From Acanthaster planci (Eukaryota > Echinodermata > Asteroidea > Valvatida > Acanthasteridae): a DNA stretch of 60,000 nucleotides. A program made the translations under genes and the position numbers. Below are positions 37,301-47,433 of the stretch, piece after piece (within the stretch, counting starts at the first letter, position 1; every line of letters starts with the position of its first letter). Below the pieces are notes generated by a model, which did not search any database, was not told the origin of the DNA, and was given only the letters and a program-made list of their open reading frames with translations. The stretch lies in assembly GCF_001949145.1 (NCBI RefSeq), contig NW_019091439.1, positions 558,013 to 618,012 of the forward strand, given 5' to 3'.

Positions 37301-40300
37301 TGGTAATCTATCTGATACCGACAATTATACGATTAATTTCATGAGAGTTTTGAAGCAAACGATTAAGTCAAAGGCGATTATATAAATTTTTAAGATATTC
37401 AACAGTGTTAAGTTAAGCCTTATAATGCAATAAGTAAAGAGAGAGACCACCAATTTCGACAAGAGGCTTATTTCAGAAGTAACATCGATTAATTATATGT
37501 AAAGGTTGATAATGCATCCTCGTAACATAATCTTCTTTTTGTTGGTTTTGTTAAATGCAATTCATTCCCATCGTCAAAAAAGGCACAAAATACACCGGTT
37601 ACTACGTTTTCAATCTGGAAACCACTGAAATTTCAGTCCAGCAGAGGGGAGAATCCCCATTTGAGGCATTACATGTTGCCTTTTAAAGGAATTGAAAATA
37701 GTAGAAGCAATATGTGATACCATCTTTCATTCTTTTACTGATCGTTGAAAAAATGGACAAATCATTTTCAGAAAAAAATCTCCATTTAGCTCTGGAAGCC
37801 ATCTTCGACGAGAGTGTGGAGTAATACCTCATTTTATCTTTTGATAAAGTGCTCACACGTCCATTATAGTCTTCAAACAGTCGGCAGTCTACCCTTATAC
37901 AAGAACAAGGTGGTTATAATATCCAAGAGAAATATTATGCTTTCTCTAAACAATTCTCTCCTGCACAGGTCAGGGGGCAAGCTCTGGTAAGTGTCAGGAC
38001 ACCTATCATGGACCGTTCGCTCATTCAGAGCCTGAAATAGCCAGCACCACGTCTTACCTGCTGGAACGTGCCCAAAGGCAGAAGTTCGTCAGTTTCATCG
38101 ATTTCCACGCCTACTCACAGCTCTTCCTTTCCCCCTGGTCATACTCTCAGTTTGCAGCCTTGCCAGTGGAGAGCGCAGACCATGTAAGCCAATGTTTTCA
38201 TTAGTGTACCCGCTTGCCATCATTCATCATAACTAAGCTACGAAATCGATGTAACTGGGTATCAATACCCTTTTTTCAAACTCACTGTTGAAATGTGCTT
38301 TGAAGATATTATTCAGTGTAGAAACATTGTGAAAAATTCTTGTTAAACAGTTTTCAAAATGGAACTTAAATAGACTACTCTATCTAGGAATGTCTATATT
38401 TTTAATAACTTTTTCTTTTCAATGACCTGGACTGATATCATTTTGCCTTAAGCTGTACCAGCTGCCTTGACACAAAATAACGCATCCGTCTCAAAAACCA
38501 TGCATTTACCTATTGTTTGTTGCAGAACACAGCTTCAGTCAAAACTGTAAACGCCCTGAAGTCTTTGTACGGTACAGAATACACGTATGGACCCTCTGCA
38601 CGCACACTATGTGAGTATACGGCATTGACGTAAATGGGGGCGGTATACCCCCCACTTTTATGGGGATGAGCTATTGAAACATCCCCCTTACACTTTTTTT
38701 GTGGTGAGCAAAAAAAATTAAAGCGAATTGTGAAGTATTTTTCTAGACTCCCAACGTTTAAAATGCATTCAATGTCACTTTAAAAAGGAAAAATATTTTT
38801 TAAAAGAAATAAATATGAACATTGAATACATGTTACAGATGTTCTTCAATATCATGAACATTGACCTCTATATATAGGGTCATATAGTGTCATCCCCACC
38901 CCCGCTTTTCAAATTTTCATGGTCGGGCAAGTAATCCCCCACCTTTCCCCATCCCCTCCCCCAATTTCTGGCACAAATTTACCCCACTTTTATACGGTAT
39001 TTACATTGCATCAAGCTCGTTGGGTCGAGTGGTTAAGACATCTGCAATAGTAAGCAGGAATGCGTGGGGTTCGAATCCCACCAGAGCAAGGTTGGGTTTA
39101 TTTTTATTCTTCCCGGACAACACTGAAAATACACTTTGCGTCCACTCGTTGGTGAAGGGTATAGCTTGGTATAAAATTAACATCCCTGAGGGAAAGCTAA
39201 ATTAATTTCTGCAAAATGTGCCCTCATCAAGAGTCTGCAGGTTCAACAATGCGCAGCCATAGTATCCAAAAGTTCTACCCAATGCCACTGCAATGAGCAC
39301 CGAGCTGGACCAGTTCCTTTGGTCAGAACTGCACTTCGCTAATTCCTGAACGATAATAAAATCCACACGTTACGGTCGCGTCGCTACTAGAAAAATGAAA
39401 ACTGCCTAGCAACCTGGCTCTGTTTAACTCCGATGAGGGGAGTGCTTCTGCTCAAGGCAGCACCACGGGCGTATACAATAGAAGTCCGTGGATAACGTTC
39501 ACATCTATGCTCGAGTTCGGGGAGTTCTTGACAACGGGCTCTCGTTCCCGCTCACGAACGGCGGGAACACGACTCAAGAATTAACACTGTTTTCGGAACC
39601 AGATCACACACCACTTCTTCGTCGGGGTTTTACAGGAACGCACGGAAAAACTCGTGAGATTTAAATTTTTAACAGCCACAAAAAATAGCGAGATGACTTT
39701 ATGCATGTACAAAGCCAGAGACAATGGGAAAATTTTCAAAATCAGCATTAATTGTGTTCTATAACACAGAAATGAATGTTCCTTTTCAGATAGAAAAGAA
39801 TTCAGCCCAGTTATCCAACTATTGACTCTTGAAGAACGTACATGGATGCCGCCATGATGTTCCCGGCGTTCGAAAGGCCGACCCACGAACAACTCGAGCT
39901 GTTCGTGAACATACTAGAATAAGTCGCCTGAACTTAGCCCAAAGGTCGCTAATAGCTGTATACCATAGTTACTTAGTTTCACAAAGTTGCCAAATATGTG
40001 CGTTTCAGTGCAGGAGATAGCCAGCTCATTCTTGGAGATATATACCTTTAGGCCTCAGCGAAGCCAGTTTTGAAAATGATATAGGCAGGTTTCAGTCATA
40101 ATATAAGTTTTTGTCAATGGCTACTGTCAAGAGATTGTGTTTGTTACAGATGCCGCGTCGGGGTGTAGTGTGGACTGGGGCTTTGGCGTGTTGGGTGCTA
40201 AGTACTCCTACGTGATAGAGCTGCGAGACACCGGGAGATATGGCTTCTTGCTCCCAGCTTCACAGATCGAGGAGTCTGGTCTGGAGACCTTCGAGGCCAT

Positions 40301-40340
40301 GAAAGCCTTTGGAGAACACCTGCTGAGCGAGTTCGCTTAG
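31358..40340 (+). CDS. CPA-like: Preprocarboxypeptidase A-type metallocarboxypeptidase (M14A), ten exons, 420 residues
   Basis: Exons: 31358-31422, 31580-31661, 33467-33685, 34102-34203, 35143-35244, 35737-35847, 36599-36689, 37969-38183, 38526-38610 and 40150-40340 (TAG). All phases agree, and the total of 1263 bases is the usual length for the family. Order: signal peptide (MMKIILCFCAVVSCCVAV), propeptide (to about residue 102), catalytic domain. Zinc ligands are His174 and Glu177 (GGIHAREW) and His304 (DFHAYSQL). Substrate-binding residues are Arg232 (LWRKTRS) and Asn249-Arg250 (DPNRNYDYQW), with Tyr358 and catalytic Glu381 (ELRDTGRYGFLLPASQI). The conserved disulfide pair is Cys243/Cys266. 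The specificity position equivalent to bovine residue 255 is Val365, so it should prefer hydrophobic C-terminal residues, as A-type enzymes do. A cysteine (Cys363) replaces the usual second Gly of ASGG. It is secreted as a zymogen; the likely activation site is the basic residue near 102. A gut digestive role is inference. Confidence 0.95.
36701..36775. repeat. Two-unit tandem repeat beside a splice donor
   Basis: A unit of about 36-39 bases (GGTAGTTGGTGAGGGTATAC then ATGTATGGCTGTGATG) is repeated immediately with few changes, starting 11 bases after the exon 7 donor of the carboxypeptidase gene. It includes ACATGTAT words. A recent local duplication. Confidence 0.7.
38625..39006. mobile_element. 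Probable MITE with CCCCCACTTTT motifs in carboxypeptidase intron 9
   Basis: Ends read GACGTAAAT...GGTAT and ATACGGTATTTAC, which are inverted relative to each other. Variants of CCCCCACTTTTAT occur near 38649, 38684, 38893, 38934 and 38979. No coding frame. The exact ends are uncertain. Confidence 0.45.
39015..39205 (+). mobile_element. tRNA-derived SINE
   Basis: Bases 39015-39088 have tRNA size and a perfect B box (GGTTCGAATCC) with an A-box-like GGTCGAGTGGTTAAGAC. Folding is poor: only four acceptor pairs (GCTC/GAGC), an eight-base T loop and an eight-base anticodon loop. The body continues past the tRNA part (TTTATTTTTATTCTTCCCGG onwards), as in tRNA-headed SINEs. It is intronic (carboxypeptidase intron 9). 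A working tRNA gene is unlikely. Confidence 0.65.
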
Positions 40341-40375
40341 GTCCTCATTAAATCACAGGCCAAGTTCCAATGATA

Positions 40376-40381
40376 AATAAA
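40376..40381 (+). terminator. Poly(A) signal of the carboxypeptidase gene
   Basis: AATAAA lies 36 bases after the stop codon, giving a very short 3' UTR if used, as is common for secreted digestive enzymes. Confidence 0.7.
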
Positions 40382-40734
40382 ATTGCCATTGATCTCTCCG
40401 GAAATCTTTTTCGTGCTATCAATGAATTATGCATGCCTGACATGCCCTGGAACTGTCTACAGGACGAGCTGATGAAAACGTTAATCAAAGACGTTAAATA
40501 AATGCGTACATTTGGAAAATTTGAGAACATACGTAGTAGGACCATAAGCCTCGGTCATCATGACTAAATAGCATGTCTTGGTTATAAAACCAACAAGGCC
40601 CTGGTAAAAGATTTTTTTTGTTTTAGTTTACGCCACTTTTACCAAAACTGGTTTGAAGTCCAACTTGGGCCTCACGTTAAATCAGTTGTAAACGTTATAC
40701 CTCGGTAGGCACTAGCTCGGGCTTTACAGGCTAG

Positions 40735-40915
40735 GGCGTATAACCAGGGTTATTTTGTCCGGGGGGCACCCTGGGGTGCACACATTTCCTTCAAGGGGGC
40801 ACCAAAAGACAATGAGCTGCAGCAGAGGTTGTGTATGGATTTCAAATGGGGGGGGGGCACCCGGGGGCCACGAGCATTCGGCCCCCTCCCTGTAGTTACG
40901 CCACCGTTTAAGTGG
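40735..40915. mobile_element. G-run/GGGGGCACC repeat, mobile-element fragment
   Basis: GGGGGGCACC occurs three times in variant form, and the tract ends in TGTAGTTACGCCACCG. A similar CAGTTACGCTACTG ending lies near 32747-32760 next to GTGCACCCCTTGGCACCCC. The shared end word suggests copies of one repeat family. Ends not defined. Confidence 0.4.
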
Positions 40916-41914
40916 AAGTCTTTACCAAGCACTTCATACAATCAATCGTATTGTTTTGCATAGAAGTTGTATAAGTTGTAGGAATACGTATAACTTTTTA
41001 ATAAAAAATGGAAACATTGTTAGCCTGACCGATACCCTCCTTATGGATTTCTGCTTTGGTGTAATGCTGTCACCATGACAACAGATAATTCTATTTGTCC
41101 CAAATATTCCTCAACACGTTTGACAACACAAAATTGTCTCTGTATTGGCAGTGTCATATTAATAAACGACTAAGAGATGGAGCAGCCTGAGTCATCGTCA
41201 GTTTAAAAAAAAGTGTGTTTATACTGAGATCAACATATGAATTTTTCTTAATGTACTTGTATTCTGGTGCGAGAAGTTTCAAGCTTTAGTGAAAGATGGT
41301 CGCAACGTCACGGTGGCATGGTGAGGGTAATTACCAATTTGTTTAATGGCTGCAACGCTTCTGAAAGAGTGAATCTGTAAAAGCTCTAAATGCATGAATA
41401 TCTGTGTGAGACTCTACGCTTTTATGAAACAGTGCAGTATTTCCTCACATACTGTATCTGCCGTACAGAGTCAGACCTCTGGCGGTTTCCAAACTATTTG
41501 GCTGTGGCCTGAAATAAATAGTTGTAATAAAGGCCGCAGCCAGTTCCAAAAGAGTCTTGATACGATAGCCTTAAATAGAACATTCCTAGGAAAATGTCCT
41601 ACCGTTCACGCCTTAGACCAGCATTGTTCGCCCCGGGATAGGCTATTACATAGGTGGCCTAAGTGAACAGAGGAATATGACCGTAATAATTTTCCAGGAA
41701 ACTTAAATCATTAATGAGGTGAAATCATAATACAAGGCACAAATGGTTTGAATGCGTATAACCAAATTCAACATAACTCTCAATCTCAAGGTAAGGTAGA
41801 GATCCGAAAGTGATCGGACGATGCAAATTATCTTTTACACACAAACGCCAATAATTGGCTATTCTTACCCTTTTGCTGGCCCTAAAGAGCCTGAAAGTTG
41901 ACACCTGATGGCGT

Positions 41915-42654
41915 GCTTCCGGAACCCTTGGATAGGAAAAATAACGTGCACAGATTTTTCAGTCACTCCTAAAAAAATCCAACTCGGTAAAGGGGCTTTG
42001 GAAAATATTTTCTAGCATACGAATTTATAGAAACTGAAAAATTATCTGACCTAAAAGAGAAATTTCCTGCCAAAAATTGACCCATCACTTCCGAAAATCT
42101 AGAATGCTTGAAGAATAGTGCAATGCGGCAGTCTCGTACACAGATGAATATTTTACGGTTTGAAATTCTATGGTAGTCTGTTTGTAAAAGCTGAAGTGAA
42201 AACAGATCAAAATATTTTACACACCTTTATAATTTATAAGGTAATAAACTTAAAGCAATATTCCATTTTTACGAAAGATTCTAATATTTTATCTAACCTT
42301 TGCTGACAACAACTGCGTGATGTCAACTCAAAGGAATCTGGAACCCATCGACTGCAGGTAGGTAAATCTTTGCAACGTTGTACACTGTCGTTTCAAGAAA
42401 AGCACGGCCGATGAAAACAAGCAAGGAGACCTAGGTACGATATTGCTGGACAAGAAAGGTCGTTGATAAAATTGTATCTATTCCCAGGTGACTTTTCTTA
42501 AATAATACTTGGGAAAGGCAAAGGTAAAATTCCAACACGAGTGTTTCATGGGGTGGTTTAAATTAGGAATTATTCTTCCAAAAATTATCGAACGTGCTAT
42601 ACGACAGCCCATTGTAAAATGCTCATAGGCAGACCGCGCAAGGGTTCCGGAAGC
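41915..42654. mobile_element. Inverted-repeat-bounded segment, possible DNA transposon relic
   Basis: GCTTCCGGAACCCTTG (41915-41930) is exactly inverted at 42639-42654. AGAGCCTG(G)AA also recurs inverted outside the two arms. The 16-base perfect match 710 bases apart suggests the terminal or subterminal repeats of a small non-coding element. True ends were not located. Confidence 0.5.
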
Positions 42655-43513
42655 TCGCTGCGCGACCTTTTACTTCCAGGCTCTATTATTGCGACTTCAT
42701 ACCTTTGAGGTCGAGCTCAAAGTGAGTTTAAATGTGTTATTAAAGGACAGGACGTGCACAGACGCGCAATGCGTCTCAGGAAGCGCAGCCTAGACAACTT
42801 GCTCATGAAAATTTATCCCACCGCGCCATGCGCGCCAGACCGACACTTACATAAGTAAAGTAAACTTGAAAGCTGGCAGTCAAAATAAGGGCCACATCGA
42901 TAATACTTGTATTATGAATAAATTTTTTGTTAAATATACAAGAACTCAGGCAAGCAATAATAAGGCTGTAAGCATGTGTAGCATGGAGAAAAGGAGAAAA
43001 GGGGGGGGGCTGGACATTACATTATGTAAGTATCTCCAAGCTGACTCGGCCCACTAGCTGGTTACAGTCAATCAATTTTTATATGTTAAACAGAATTTCA
43101 ATCAAAATTGTGTCATAAAATTATCTGTATCAGTATGTTAATTCATCTATGCTTGCCACGACATCCACATCAGCAAGGGAGCCGATGGACTGTAGGATTC
43201 CGAAGGTCAGTTTTTTTGTAATTGTCAAACATATGCGTTTTTTGAAACCAAACGATGCGTTTAAATTTTTGCACAATTCGGTGATTCTTTTTCAATGTTG
43301 CCTAGCACCTTTTGGCTAGAGAAAAGTTCAAAAATAACCTCACAGTCAGCGCTTTTTGTTTTTCACCGCCACAAAAAAGTGCGTCAGGGGACCAAACTAA
43401 TGGCCAATCCTCCAAAAGAAATGATTTCTTTTTTGCACAAACATATCTTGTCCGCAAGAAGTCTCATGAGACGTTAGATAGATCAGTAAACTGCGCATCT
43501 CTGTAAACTAAGC

Positions 43514-43769
43514 GTCTGGGGCCAATTTCACGGAGCTGATTAAGTACAAAATTTGCTTAAGCGCAAGAAGGCCTTGCTTAGTCAATCAGGTAACCAGCCG
43601 AAACTCCATGTGATGTATATTGTTTTGGGATTGTATTTAGTTGTCTTTTGGTTAGCATGACAATCAGATAGAGTTTGAGCTGGAATCCTTTGGTTTTGGA
43701 AGCAAGGTTTTATCATGCTTAAGCAGATTTTGTGCTTCAGCAGCTCTATGAAATAAGCCCCAGATCGAC
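43514..43769. mobile_element. Fold-back MITE (GGGGCCAATTTCA...GAGCTG...CTTAAGC family)
   Basis: The left arm (GTCTGGGGCCAATTTCACGG, then AGCTGATTAAGTACAAAAT and TTGCTTAAGC) is matched inverted by the right arm (GCTTAAGCAGATTTTGTGC, then CAGCTCTATGAAATAAG and CCCCAGAT). The arms are about 50 bases, with spacer between. From memory, elements with this end sequence are common in marine deuterostome genomes. Confidence 0.7.
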
Positions 43770-44450
43770 GCGATGGAGGACGCGTGACGCACGACGAAAG
43801 AACACTGAAAACTGAAGGGGAACCGTCGTGCCCTAAAGTGGCTCGCAATGAGCCGATCCCACACACTCATTATACTTTAATGTAAAAAAGATTGCAGCCA
43901 GACTACTTACTTTTGCAGCTTTACTAGTTCCTATGAATATAAATAGGCCTAAGTATGAAGTTAAAAAACAGGGTCAAAAGAAAACAGAGAAAAAGAACGG
44001 ACGAAGATGGAAAGGTTGAAAATCCTAAATTTCATTTATAGCTGCCCTGATTATGATGGCCATTAATATTTTAGAGCGCCCTCTTTTGGTCTATTCTATA
44101 TCTGGCACCTCTCTCGTGAAAATCCGCAACGGGCGAGAATTTTTGAGATTCTAGGTTCATTTCCGAAAATGGAGTAGGGCTTGGGCACTACGTGTGTTTT
44201 TATCGCCCATAAGGTTGTAGTTTTCCGCAACTGAATCAGCTTATTCCCGTCAAAATGATGACATATCTGGAAATAAATTGCACTTAATCAGGTAATCCAA
44301 TATTTGTTCATTTCTTAAGGGCATTTTTCATGTGTTCAATGTGTTATTTTCTTCTTGTCAAGTGGTGAAAGATGAGTTTAGGAGAGGGTAGTTGAGTTGG
44401 CGTTTTGCATTCTATGATGAGGCGGCGCAGACATCCGGGACTCCCGCAAA

Positions 44451-46483
44451 ATGGCGGGTAGTAACCGACGCAACTATGGCGACGTACGGAAGCGACTTAA
44501 TACTAGCCCGGGAAACCTGGTGCGCTACTTTTTTTCAGTAGNNNNNNNNNNNNNNNNNNNNNNNNNNNNNNNNNNNNNNNNNNNNNNNNNNNNNNNNNNN
44601 NNNNNNNNNNNNNNNNNNNNNNNNNNNNNNNNNNNNNNNNNNNNNNNNNNNNNNNNNNNNNNNNNNNNNNNNNNNNNNNNNNNNNNNNNNNNNNNNNNNN
44701 NNNNNNNNNNNNNNNNNNNNNNNNNNNNNNNNNNNNNNNNNNNNNNNNNNNAGACCAGGTTTCACGGGTTAATATCTAGTCATTTCCGCGACGTACGCAT
44801 GCACCGGCCAGTCAAAAGATTGGATTGCACAATAATTTCTTTTATCAGTACGTGTGTGTGTATTTGTTGCATTTATTTTCATTGGTTTCTACACTACCCC
44901 TAGCTCGGGTGGACTCCCTGACCGTACTACGTTACGGACATGACGGAGGAAGTCCAGCCTCCAGCTCCATCCAGGGTATAAAGGGTGCGAAAATGGGGGG
45001 AAACAAAAAATTCTGTAACTAAAATTTGCAACATTTCTACCTTTTCCAAGGAGCCAATTTTATGTCTATAACTCCTATGCGTCCTTATCTCCACGTGTGG
45101 TGGGTTAAGAAATTCGACACATCACCACTTAAGACGAAAACGGGAAAATAAAGTCAGACGTAATGTTAATTCTTGTCATTGTTTCGGACCGTTTTCAGCC
45201 GTTCTCCAGTCAGCTATACAGCCAGTGCAATTTGTACAGTGTGCGCGTGCAACTATTCAGCATACAAGATTCCGAGCCGCTTCCATCACATCGAAACTAG
45301 GTCTACATGTTCTGACTGGAACCAGTGAAACTGAAGTCTAAACGAATCCACTGGTTTCAAAAACGTTAACCGCACAATGGCACAGTGGTTCTCAACCACG
45401 AGTACCATTGATCTCCATGCCAAGTACACACAACATCAGGCTGGGGGGGAGGCTGTGGCCTGCGTTGGTTACAGTTGGCCTAGTTACCTGCATGCAAGCT
45501 GAGTCTACTGCGGCCAGTACGGGAAAATTAAAATTCACGATTTGTGTAAATCGTTGCTATTTTTGAGCATGTCTTATGTGTTAACAGGTGGACTTAAAAT
45601 AGACAAAAGGTGTCCACAAAATTCAATAGAAGTTAATTCTAAATAGAAGTCCATTGCTCTAAAATCCAACTCGTTACTGCCAATTACCAATTCAGTCTGC
45701 TTATTGTATGTTTAGTTTACCAATAAAAAAAGGAAAGGCTGATCAACAACACAATTTGTTCGTGATCTCTACTTACCGCACGTGTGCGCGCTCTTGCCAG
45801 TACTGCCTCTGCTACTGTGTTCCTCATCAGTATAGCATCGCTCTCGCCAGTTCGTCACGATCATCATGCCCGCAATGTAATCGTCTTTTTATGCCTCAAT
45901 TATCAAGATAAGTTACTGTTTCATTTTAATAAAAATTGGATATCTACAATATTGTGTATTTATACATCTTTAACCAATACAACTCTACGAACAACTTAAA
46001 CATGTTAAACACTTCATAGAGAGGTTGTTGATGAACTTCTTGCCGTACAACTACAAGAACCCTGCAAATACAAAGCCTTCTACGCTAACTGAGGTTATTC
46101 TTAAAATAGCAGTTTGTGTCCCAAATTTATGTTTATAAACCAAAATTTAAAGCAAAATAAGATGTGAACATTTTAGGAGGAACCAATAGTGGGTTAATTG
46201 GTCAGTCTGAAGGCATGCGGGTTAAAGCCAGGTACCAGTCACAGCCTCCGTGTAGCAGGCAAGCAACAGACCTTTACTGGAAATTGCGCATTACTGTGTT
46301 CACGCAGCTCGGATTCCCATACTGTACGTATGTGCACTTTACAACTGCACTCGAGAACGGATGAATTAGGTCTACAAATGTAACTTTGTCTTTCACTTAT
46401 TTTCCTCGATTTTGCAGTCCATGGTTCGTTTTGAAATTCCTAAACCTCCTAGACGGATAGATAAGGCCTTGAAGAACTTGTAA
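44451..46483 (+). CDS. Tentative small multi-exon gene of unknown function
   Basis: ATG at 44451 sits in a promoter-like context (CGCAAAATGGCGGG, YY1/Kozak type). Candidate exons are: 44451 to a donor at 44458 (ATGGCGG|GTAGTA, phase 1) or 44520 (reading MAGSNRRNYGDVRKRLNTSP); 44904-44975 (VDSLTVLRYGHDGGSPASSS); 46177-46220 (GTNSGLIGQSEGMR); and 46418-46483 (SMVRFEIPKPPRRIDKALKN, TAA). The last three join in consistent phase (1, 1, 0). With the first donor all four join. The protein would be small, Gly/Ser-rich then basic, without a family I recognise. Weak points are the gap at 44542-44751, weak splice sites at 46176 and 46221, and a possible donor at 46480 that would carry the frame on. It may equally be two unrelated fragments. 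Confidence 0.3.
44542..44751. other. Assembly gap (run of N, 210 bases)
   Basis: The bases are all N. It follows a promoter-like first exon candidate closely and may hide a real exon border. Confidence 0.99.
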
Positions 46484-46626
46484 ACGTGAAAAATTAGTTT
46501 CTTCAACAAGGTAAACCAAGAACAAATTAGAACCAAATTTGTGGTCGTTTTGTACAGAACTTTTATACCCTGGACGTCAGTTGCAATGAAATGAGGACAA
46601 CGTCCAACCTGGGCTACACTACCTCC

Positions 46627-47433
46627 AGAACTGTGGGGTCTGACCCCACAGAAAATGAGCCTTTTTCGCCATAGTCTCTGCATGACATTTAACAGGGCAT
46701 GAACAGGGATTTTATTCTAGTTGTGTACCCAAAGAAATGCTGCTCTATTTCCCCCCAGAGTTCTATGTAAGATAGCATACATACATTTGTAATGAGTTCC
46801 AAGAAAAAGACGAGCCAAAACCATGCCGTTTTCCAAAAAAAGGTGCAAATATTTCCGATGTGTACTTCCGAAGACGAGCTGTGACCAGATGGTTGATAAC
46901 GGCTGCGATCGATACATACATGTAAGACATGGAAATTGGCTGTAGCCGCTTTCCGTAGGTGTGTGTTATTCTTAACTGCACTGGTTGAAATGGCAGTTGG
47001 CTGCGGCGCGCTGGGGGGGTCACACTGATCAATCACAGGGCTTCTCATTACTTATGCCCGAATTAAAGGAATGACAGAAAAATGCTGTTTGGTGGCAGCG
47101 TACGTGAGCGTGCTGTTGCACCATGAACACTTTCTGTTAAGGCGGTACATGGATGCGGACAAAGATCAATGCCTGTCTGATCACTGACACTGATCGGGAA
47201 ATATTTGAACCTTTCTTGGAAAACAGCATGGTTTGGGCCTGTTCTCATCTTGGTACTCAGTACAGAGGTATGTAAGCTACATGTATCTTACCTAAAACTC
47301 TCGGGGAGGGGGAAATGGAGCAGCATTTCTATGGGTACACAACTAGAATAAGATCATGCAGAGCCTATGGCAAAAAAGGCTCATTTTCTTTGGGGTTTGT
47401 GGGAACGGGGCGGACGTTGGACCCCACAGTTCT
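46627..47433. mobile_element. DNA transposon relic with about 160-base terminal inverted repeats
   Basis: The left arm (AGAACTGTGGGGTC, then GAAAATGAGCCTTTTT, GCCATAGTCTCTGCATGA, ATTCTAGTTGTGTACCCA, GAAATGCTGCTC and GTAAGATAGC) is matched inverted by 47267-47433. The left arm has an extra segment of about 24 bases. The 480-base middle carries a 119-codon frame on the - strand with no recognised motif, so the element is probably non-autonomous. No target duplication was clear. Confidence 0.75.

Larger units (their letters stand above)
40382..44450. other. Intergenic region, repeat-rich, no gene recognised
   Basis: Apart from the G-rich repeat, it holds the inverted pair at 41915/42639 and the fold-back element at 43514-43769. 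CpG-rich words (GACCGCGCAAGG, GCGCGACC) around 42630-42840 belong to the first of these or its neighbour. Open frames are short and unconserved. Confidence 0.5.

Noticed and set aside
39015-39088. Functional tRNA gene
   Set aside because: Acceptor stem has only four pairs and the anticodon and T loops are eight bases; better explained as a SINE head.
46689-47048. 119-codon - strand frame inside the long-TIR element
   Set aside because: No transposase motif was found and it extends into the inverted arm, so it was left as part of the element.
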